Origin: Candidatus Neoflavobacterium equi
GTDB taxonomy: Bacteria > Bacteroidota > Bacteroidia > Flavobacteriales > Flavobacteriaceae
Assembly (NCBI GenBank): GCA_018065745.1
Contig: JAGHSS010000331.1
Coordinates: forward strand, 1-11,478
DNA: 11,478 bases
Direction of reading: 5' to 3'
Shown here: piece after piece, positions 7,075-11,478 of the stretch
Position numbering within the stretch: the stretch's first letter is position 1
Layout: each line of letters starts with the position of its first letter
Made by a program: the position numbers and the translations under genes
The notes under the pieces: generated by a model
The model's input: only the letters and a program-made list of their open reading frames with translations
What the model was told of the DNA's origin: nothing
Database searches by the model: none

Positions 7075-8226
7075 TTAACTGATGGCCTGTGTGTATGCTT
7101 TTTGATCCAAAACAATTTTTGAAAGAATTTCAGACATGATATCAGATGTTCCACCACCGATGGTACTTATTCTTGCATCTCTAAATTTTCTAGCAATCTC
7201 ATTTTTTTCATCAACAGATGAAAATTGTAGTAAATCCATACATTTATTGATTAATTTAATCAATGCTTCAGAGGTGGATTTCTTTGCTATTGTACATTCT
7301 TTTACTGCATATATACCGGCATCAAAAATGGCACAGCAGTGATATACATAGTTTTTGAATACTTGAATTTCTGCATAAACTTTAGACAATTCAATCAATT
7401 GGTAAGGATTCAGCACATGGTGTTTGGAAGTTAATGTCCTTCTGGTGTAAGAATACATATCATCCATGTCTGCAACTGCCATAACTGCTACATACAGTCT
7501 TTCATTTTGTAGGTGCTCCATTAAGTATTGAAATCCAAACCCTTGGTTTCCAACTAGGTTTTTTTTGGGTACACGCACATTTTGAAATCCTATAGTTGCG
7601 GTATCTGAACAATGCCATCCCATTTTGGGAATTTTGGTCTTAGTAATCCCATCGCTAGAAGCGTCCACAATTATCAAACTCATGTGTTCCACATCAAGTG
7701 CTTTGATTTTTACTGCCAGGAGATAAAAATCGGCATATACACCGTTTGTTATAAATGTTTTACTTCCATTAATAAGGAAATGATCATCAAACTCTAGGGC
7801 TAAAGTCTTCAATTGAGCAACGTCTGATCCGCCACTGGGCTCTGTAATCGCAATTGAGCACCAGAATTCACCATTTTTAATCTGGTCCAGATAAGTACGT
7901 TTTATGTATTCTGAACCATAATTTTCTAAATAGGGTTTTGCCAATTGACAAATGCCGTAAGAGGCCGCAAATCCAGCATAATTTAATTTTGCCAATTCTT
8001 CAATTAAGACTACATCGTAAAAATAAGAACCTGGATTTTTCATAACTTTTCCTTTTGTTCCTTTTTTTAAATCATTGATGAAATGCATTAATTCAATCCA
8101 GATGTATTTAGGAATGTGTTCTTCAAGTTCCCATTGTGCAATATGTGGTGCAATGTGTTCTTGAATGAAAACACCCAATTGTGTTCTGTAGTAAGTGTGA
8201 CTTGAGTTGAAATAAATGTTTTCCAT
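7075..8226 (-). CDS. Divergent acyl-CoA dehydrogenase 2 (lacks FAD-donating neighbour-subunit motifs)
   Basis: 383 residues, a clear paralogue of the dehydrogenase at 8607-9770. Both carry AITEPSGGSDV (126-136; FAD and substrate binding) and NGSKTFITNGVY (153-164) at identical positions. This copy keeps KMGWHCSDTA (201-210) and Glu242 in NERL, the helix-G place of the catalytic base in LCAD/isovaleryl-CoA dehydrogenases. Its C-terminal IGGGT (356-360) has Gly where MCAD-type enzymes have the base. Three parts are degraded: the GLLGLDKP..YGG region near residues 50-65; the RxxFG motif before the TSKHHVLNPYQ stretch; and QFFGGYGY, which a gap-free alignment replaces by DLLQFSSV (331-338). In homotetrameric enzymes RxxFG and QxFGGxG reach into the adjacent subunit's FAD site. 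It may therefore work as one subunit of a heteromer. Its ATG shares one base with the SCP2 stop (TGATG). Confidence 0.88.
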   Translation of the reverse strand: MENIYFNSSHTYYRTQLGVFIQEHIAPHIAQWELEEHIPKYIWIELMHFINDLKKGTKGKVMKNPGSYFYDVVLIEELAKLNYAGFAASYGICQLAKPYLENYGSEYIKRTYLDQIKNGEFWCSIAITEPSGGSDVAQLKTLALEFDDHFLINGSKTFITNGVYADFYLLAVKIKALDVEHMSLIIVDASSDGITKTKIPKMGWHCSDTATIGFQNVRVPKKNLVGNQGFGFQYLMEHLQNERLYVAVMAVADMDDMYSYTRRTLTSKHHVLNPYQLIELSKVYAEIQVFKNYVYHCCAIFDAGIYAVKECTIAKKSTSEALIKLINKCMDLLQFSSVDEKNEIARKFRDARISTIGGGTSDIMSEILSKIVLDQKAYTQAIS

Positions 8227-8528
8227 CAGCTGTTCTTCAAAATTTTGTTTAGTTTTAATGCTATGTTCATATCTCCATTAATTTTTATTTTTCCACCAAT
8301 TACTCCTGTTAAAGGGTCCAATTGCCCCATGAGAATTTGATGTAATACATTTTCTGATAAATAGAGTTCACAAGAAGCTGAGTGATTTTCTTTGGTGACC
8401 TCATTAAACGCTGCTAGACCATCAATGTAAATGTGTTGTAATTCTGTTGTAATCTTGATGGTATGTCCCAGAGGGGGAGCATTTTGAGCATTTTGTTTTA
8501 CTCTATCAAAATTTTCATGTGAATTCAT
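8226..8528 (-). CDS. SCP2 sterol-carrier domain protein
   Basis: A 100-residue protein made of one SCP2 domain. It has the early strand with IYIDGLAAF (33-41), a polar turn, CELYLSENVLHQIL (53-66), then the diagnostic MGQLDPLTGVIGGKIKINGDMNIALKL (67-93), ending in a short basic tail. It has no signal peptide, membrane segment or peroxisomal-type C-terminus. SCP2 domains form a hydrophobic tunnel that binds sterols, fatty acids or acyl-CoAs; stand-alone bacterial versions are thought to carry or buffer such lipids. Sitting between two acyl-CoA dehydrogenases, it probably presents or shuttles the operon's acyl-CoA substrate. No enzyme activity is expected. The leader is an unusually long A-rich stretch, AATAAAAAAAAAGAAAAC before the ATG, with no true Shine-Dalgarno. 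The other candidate identity, a ubiquinone-biosynthesis UbiJ-like SCP2 protein, fits the neighbourhood less well. Confidence 0.87.
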   Translation of the reverse strand: MNSHENFDRVKQNAQNAPPLGHTIKITTELQHIYIDGLAAFNEVTKENHSASCELYLSENVLHQILMGQLDPLTGVIGGKIKINGDMNIALKLNKILKNS

Positions 8529-8606
8529 GTTTTCTTTTTTTTATTAATTGTTGCATGCTTTGCATTTGTCGTGATAATAACAATCTAATCCAAGTGTACG
8601 TCCTCT
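8529..8606 (-). promoter_or_regulatory. Longest spacer inside the operon; A-tract leader of the SCP2 gene
   Basis: This 78-nt gap is the only sizeable break in the operon. On the coding strand it holds a small ATGC-AAA-GCAT hairpin (with GCATGC inside) and then a run of nine A residues just before the SCP2 start. No TTTG/TAnnTTTG promoter pair is visible. It could be an mRNA processing or translation-enhancing leader, since A-rich leaders favour initiation in Bacteroidota; an internal promoter cannot be supported. Confidence 0.3.
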
Positions 8607-9770
8607 TTAGATAGTTACGGTAGGCTTTTTACTAAGGTGTATTTTTGAAATAATTTCAAGCATAATTTCAGAAGTTCCCCCACCAATAGTCCCAACTCTA
8701 GCATCTCTATACATCCGTGCTATTTTAAAATCTTCTGTATATCCATACCCTCCAAAAAATTGCAAACACTGATCAATGGTTTTCAATGCTGTTTCTGAAC
8801 ATTTTAATTTGGCAATGGCCGTTTCCAAGGTCAAATCTGCTTCGTTTTGTTTTAAACTACAGCAGTAATCTACATAGATTCTATTTATTTCAATTTCGCA
8901 AACGATATCAGCGATGCGGTGTCTCAAAACTTGAAATTTGTTTAATTTCTTTCCAAAAGCCTCACGTTGATCCATGTATTCCAAGGCATAATCCAACGCC
9001 GCTTGTGCTGAAGAGATGCCCAGTATGGATCCTATAAGTCGCTCTGTACATAAACCTTCCATCAAATAGGAAAAACCCATGCCTTCTTCACCAATGAGAT
9101 GTGATTTTGGTATCTGAACCTGGTCAAAAAAAACTTCTGCAGTATCTGATGCATGCCATCCTAATTTTTTAATCTTTTTGACTTTCACCCCTTTCATTTG
9201 TTGTTGAATCACTAGTAAACTCAAAGCATCAGCATGGTGTGCTGTTGGTGTTTTAACCGCTACTACCATATAATCGCCATATACACCGTTGGTTATGAAT
9301 GTTTTTGACCCATTGACCTCATAATGTGATTCGTGTTTTGTTGCTGTTGTTTTAATATTTTGAACGTCAGATCCTCCACTCGGTTCTGTAATGGCAATAC
9401 TGCTGATGTAATGTCCAGAAATTGTTGGTGACAAAAATTGTTCTTTCAAAAACGCACTTCCGTGTGAGTTGATATAAGAAGCAGACATATAAGCTATTAC
9501 TGCCGTTGCTATGGAAAATCCACCACAGGGTATTTTACCCAGTTCTTCACAAAAAATTTTACTGTAAGTAAATTCCAAAGCCAGGCCTCCATAGGCTATG
9601 GGTTTATCCAAACCCAATAATCCCATTTCCCCCATTTTTTGATATATATCCTTTGGTATTCGTTCATCTTTTTCCCAATCATCCACAAAAGGAAGGACTT
9701 CCTTTTTTAAAAAAGATTGTACTGATTGTCTGAATATATCTAGTGCTATTTTATTATCATCTGTTTCCAT
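8607..9770 (-). CDS. Acyl-CoA dehydrogenase 1 (LCAD/IVD-like active-site arrangement)
   Basis: A 387-residue flavin enzyme that introduces the 2,3-double bond in acyl-CoA and passes electrons to ETF. The usual motifs are all present: GLLGLDKPIAYGG (50-62), AITEPSGGSDV (126-136), NGSKTFITNGVYGD (153-166), LGWHASDTAEV (203-213), RxxFG (Arg269, Phe272, Gly273), FQVLRHRIAD (279-288), QFFGGYGY (337-344) and YRDARVGTIGGGTSEIM (354-370). The C-terminal position that is Glu in MCAD/SCAD is Gly (IGGGT), while Glu243-Arg244 in CTERL occupies the helix-G place of the catalytic Glu in long-chain and isovaleryl-CoA dehydrogenases. It should therefore be active by that variant arrangement. Chain-length preference cannot be read by eye. 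It starts 17 nt after the acyl-CoA synthetase stop, without Shine-Dalgarno, and may pair with acyl-CoA dehydrogenase 2 downstream. Confidence 0.93.
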   Translation of the reverse strand: METDDNKIALDIFRQSVQSFLKKEVLPFVDDWEKDERIPKDIYQKMGEMGLLGLDKPIAYGGLALEFTYSKIFCEELGKIPCGGFSIATAVIAYMSASYINSHGSAFLKEQFLSPTISGHYISSIAITEPSGGSDVQNIKTTATKHESHYEVNGSKTFITNGVYGDYMVVAVKTPTAHHADALSLLVIQQQMKGVKVKKIKKLGWHASDTAEVFFDQVQIPKSHLIGEEGMGFSYLMEGLCTERLIGSILGISSAQAALDYALEYMDQREAFGKKLNKFQVLRHRIADIVCEIEINRIYVDYCCSLKQNEADLTLETAIAKLKCSETALKTIDQCLQFFGGYGYTEDFKIARMYRDARVGTIGGGTSEIMLEIISKIHLSKKPTVTI

Positions 9771-9787
9771 TGCCCATGTTTATCATT

Positions 9788-11476
9788 TTAAACCCATATA
9801 ATACTTTTTGATTCTTGATTCCACAATTCATAGTAGTCCTTATAAGTGGCGTCAACCATTCTGCGCTTCAATTTCATAGTGGGGGTAAGAAAATTATTTT
9901 CAATATTCCAAGGGGTATCAATTATGATTGCCTTGGCTATTTTCTGATAGTTCATCAATCCTTGATTTACTTTTTTGATCTGCTGTTCGATGTAGTGATT
10001 GACATCTGTAACATGTTTGGATTTTGCCATGTCAGAAAGCTGTACCAAGACCAAAGGCTGAGAGGCACCCAATCCAACAACTATCAAATGCTCCAATACA
10101 TCTGCATTTTGAAATTTCCATTCAATTGGAGCTGGTATGATGTATTTTCCCTTAGCTGTTTTAAAACTGTCTGAAATTCTTCCCTCAACAAATAAATAGG
10201 CGTCTTCATCCAGATGTCCAATATCCCCAGTATGCATCCAACCGTCTTTTATCACTTGAGATGTCTTTTGAGGTTCACCATAATATCCTTTCATAACCAT
10301 GGGGCCGTGAATTAAAATTTCATTGGTTTGATGAGCTATTTTAAGTTGGACATGGGGTAAAACTTTACCGACAGAGCCCACCTTAAATTCATCAATTGGC
10401 ATGGTAACATTTGCTCCAGAAGTTTCTGTCATCCCATATCCTTCTCTCAATTTGATACCAATTTTAAGATACCATGATTTGAGTTCTGGTGAGGTTGGGG
10501 CTGCTGCTGTGAAAGAGAAAATCAAACGGTTTAAACCCAATTTCAATCTGATTTTTCTTTTGATATAATAGGAAAGCAATGGTATTTTAAGGAAGCGATC
10601 TAATTTTTTTTGAGGTAATTTTTGTAGCACACCCATTTGAAATTTGGTCCATAAATGCGGAACTGAGAACATCACGTGAGGTTGAATTTTTTTCATATCC
10701 TGGTTCAGTGTTTCCAGGGTTTCACTAAAGCAAACAGTACCACCTATTAACAGCAGCACAATTTGTCCTACAGTGCGTTCTCCAATGTGATTGAGCGGTA
10801 AAATAGAAAAGAAATAGGTTTTTTTACCGTATCTTTTTTTCAAGTTGAACTGTTCGTATTTTTGTTCAATATTCAAAATTTCATTTAAATTATTGTTGGT
10901 CAAAATCGCGCCTTTTGGCTTGCCGGTGGTTCCTGATGTAAACAATATGGTCCAGATTGCTTCAGGATCTGCTAAAAAATCAACGTCATAATAGGGCGTG
11001 TAAGTTGCCAGAATATATTCCCACCTTACCCCCTGATCAATTGTATCGTGTTGGGCATAAGAAGTGAAACTAATAATTTTAAAATCTTTTGGGATGACCT
11101 CTTTAATGGTCTTCCAAGTTTCTATCTTACCGATGAACAAGGCTTTAACCTCACACATCTCAAGTACTTCTTGCAGTCCTTCTTTGTTCAGGTTGGGATA
11201 ATAGGGAACACTTATTGCTTTGATATAGGATATCGCCAAATCAGTGATGATCCACTCTGGACAATTTTTAGACAAAATCCCAACACGATCTCCGGATCTG
11301 ATCTCAGATTTTAGCAAGTATTGCGCTATTTTACGCATTTGAAGCCCTGCTTCTTTATACGTAATTTTGATCCATTTTTTATTTTTGGATTGTTGCAGAA
11401 AGACGCGGTTGGGTTGCACTTTTTCCCAATGCAGGAAATAGGTTAAATAATGCGGAAAATTCAGTTGTTCTTTCAT
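9788..11476 (-). CDS. Long-chain acyl-CoA synthetase (AMP-forming)
   Basis: A 562-residue adenylate-forming enzyme (FAA1/COG1022-like) that activates a free carboxylic acid to acyl-CoA through an acyl-AMP intermediate, the entry step of the operon. Motifs are in order: the phosphate-binding loop FTSGTTGKPKG (179-189), YGMTE (347-351), HTGD (415-418), the hinge GRISDSFKTAKGKYIIP (432-448) and the catalytic lysine in LTPTMKLKR (Lys535). No transmembrane segment or signal peptide is seen; a peripheral, membrane-associated cytoplasmic enzyme is usual. The hinge sequence with GKYI..P..IE is typical of long-chain synthetases rather than acetyl- or medium-chain ligases. The ATG lies 2 nt from the right edge. 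The N-terminus (FPHYLTYFLHWEKVQPNRV) looks natural and the length is near the family norm, but an upstream in-frame start cannot be excluded. It is the first operon gene visible. Confidence 0.92.
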   Translation of the reverse strand: MKEQLNFPHYLTYFLHWEKVQPNRVFLQQSKNKKWIKITYKEAGLQMRKIAQYLLKSEIRSGDRVGILSKNCPEWIITDLAISYIKAISVPYYPNLNKEGLQEVLEMCEVKALFIGKIETWKTIKEVIPKDFKIISFTSYAQHDTIDQGVRWEYILATYTPYYDVDFLADPEAIWTILFTSGTTGKPKGAILTNNNLNEILNIEQKYEQFNLKKRYGKKTYFFSILPLNHIGERTVGQIVLLLIGGTVCFSETLETLNQDMKKIQPHVMFSVPHLWTKFQMGVLQKLPQKKLDRFLKIPLLSYYIKRKIRLKLGLNRLIFSFTAAAPTSPELKSWYLKIGIKLREGYGMTETSGANVTMPIDEFKVGSVGKVLPHVQLKIAHQTNEILIHGPMVMKGYYGEPQKTSQVIKDGWMHTGDIGHLDEDAYLFVEGRISDSFKTAKGKYIIPAPIEWKFQNADVLEHLIVVGLGASQPLVLVQLSDMAKSKHVTDVNHYIEQQIKKVNQGLMNYQKIAKAIIIDTPWNIENNFLTPTMKLKRRMVDATYKDYYELWNQESKSIIWV

Positions 11477-11478
11477 GG

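Larger units (their letters stand above)
2649..11476 (-). other. Seven-gene beta-oxidation operon
   Basis: Seven co-oriented genes run from the acyl-CoA synthetase (right edge) to the CaiB-family protein (left). Intergenic distances in transcription order are 17 nt, 78 nt, a 1-nt overlap (TGATG), 24 nt, 11 nt and a 4-nt overlap (ATGA). No intrinsic terminator or Bacteroidota-consensus promoter is visible inside on that strand. Every member acts on acyl-CoAs or lipids, so one polycistronic transcript is very likely. The promoter and any earlier genes are outside the window. Confidence 0.85.

Noticed and set aside
8549-8570. GCATGC / ATGCAAAGCAT palindrome in the SCP2 leader as an operator or attachment site
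   Set aside because: Only a 4-bp stem, with no second copy found in the window; too short to support a binding-site call.
9815-10174. Plus-strand 119-codon open frame opposite the acyl-CoA synthetase
   Set aside because: It is antisense to the conserved C-terminal domain of the synthetase; no family resemblance and no start context.
1-11478. CRISPR arrays, insertion sequences, integrases, phage genes or long direct repeats
   Set aside because: None seen. No transposase- or integrase-like protein, no regularly spaced repeats, and the region beside the tRNA shows no duplicated tRNA end.

Overview
This AT-rich window most likely comes from a member of the Bacteroidota. Three things point that way. 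A near-ideal Bacteroidota-type promoter (TTTG, 19-nt spacer, TAGATTTG) precedes a tRNA gene. None of the start codons has a recognisable Shine-Dalgarno sequence, only A-rich or unremarkable leaders. The protein sequences also fit, for example a short SSB and a secreted alpha/beta-hydrolase-like protein. No genus can be assigned from the sequence alone.

Left part (1-2595, + strand): a set of unrelated genes. First is the 3' part of an exported alpha/beta-hydrolase-fold protein cut by the window edge; all three positions of its catalytic triad appear to be substituted. Next come a short accessory-type single-stranded DNA-binding protein, a strong intrinsic terminator, tRNA-Arg(TCT) with its own promoter and terminator, and an AEC-family membrane transporter.

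Right part (2649-11476, - strand): seven closely packed genes that look like one fatty-acid beta-oxidation operon. In transcription order they are long-chain acyl-CoA synthetase, acyl-CoA dehydrogenase 1, an SCP2 sterol/lipid-carrier domain protein, acyl-CoA dehydrogenase 2, thiolase (FadA type), the enoyl-CoA hydratase/3-hydroxyacyl-CoA dehydrogenase fusion (FadB type), and a CaiB/BaiF protein with alpha-methylacyl-CoA racemase residues. Two junctions overlap (ATGA and TGATG) and the others are 11, 17, 24 and 78 nt apart. The operon promoter lies beyond the right edge. The electron-transfer flavoprotein and any regulator are not in the window.

Together the operon covers activation of a free acid, alpha-beta dehydrogenation, hydration, 3-hydroxy oxidation and thiolysis, so it encodes a complete spiral. 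The racemase-like protein, the SCP2 carrier and the paired, unequal dehydrogenases suggest a substrate other than a simple straight-chain fatty acid, perhaps a 2-methyl-branched, isoprenoid or sterol-side-chain acid; this is inference. The most interesting point is that acyl-CoA dehydrogenase 2 keeps its own FAD/substrate-binding motif and catalytic Glu but has lost the motifs that normally reach into the neighbouring subunit's FAD site. That pattern is what one would expect of one half of a heteromeric acyl-CoA dehydrogenase.
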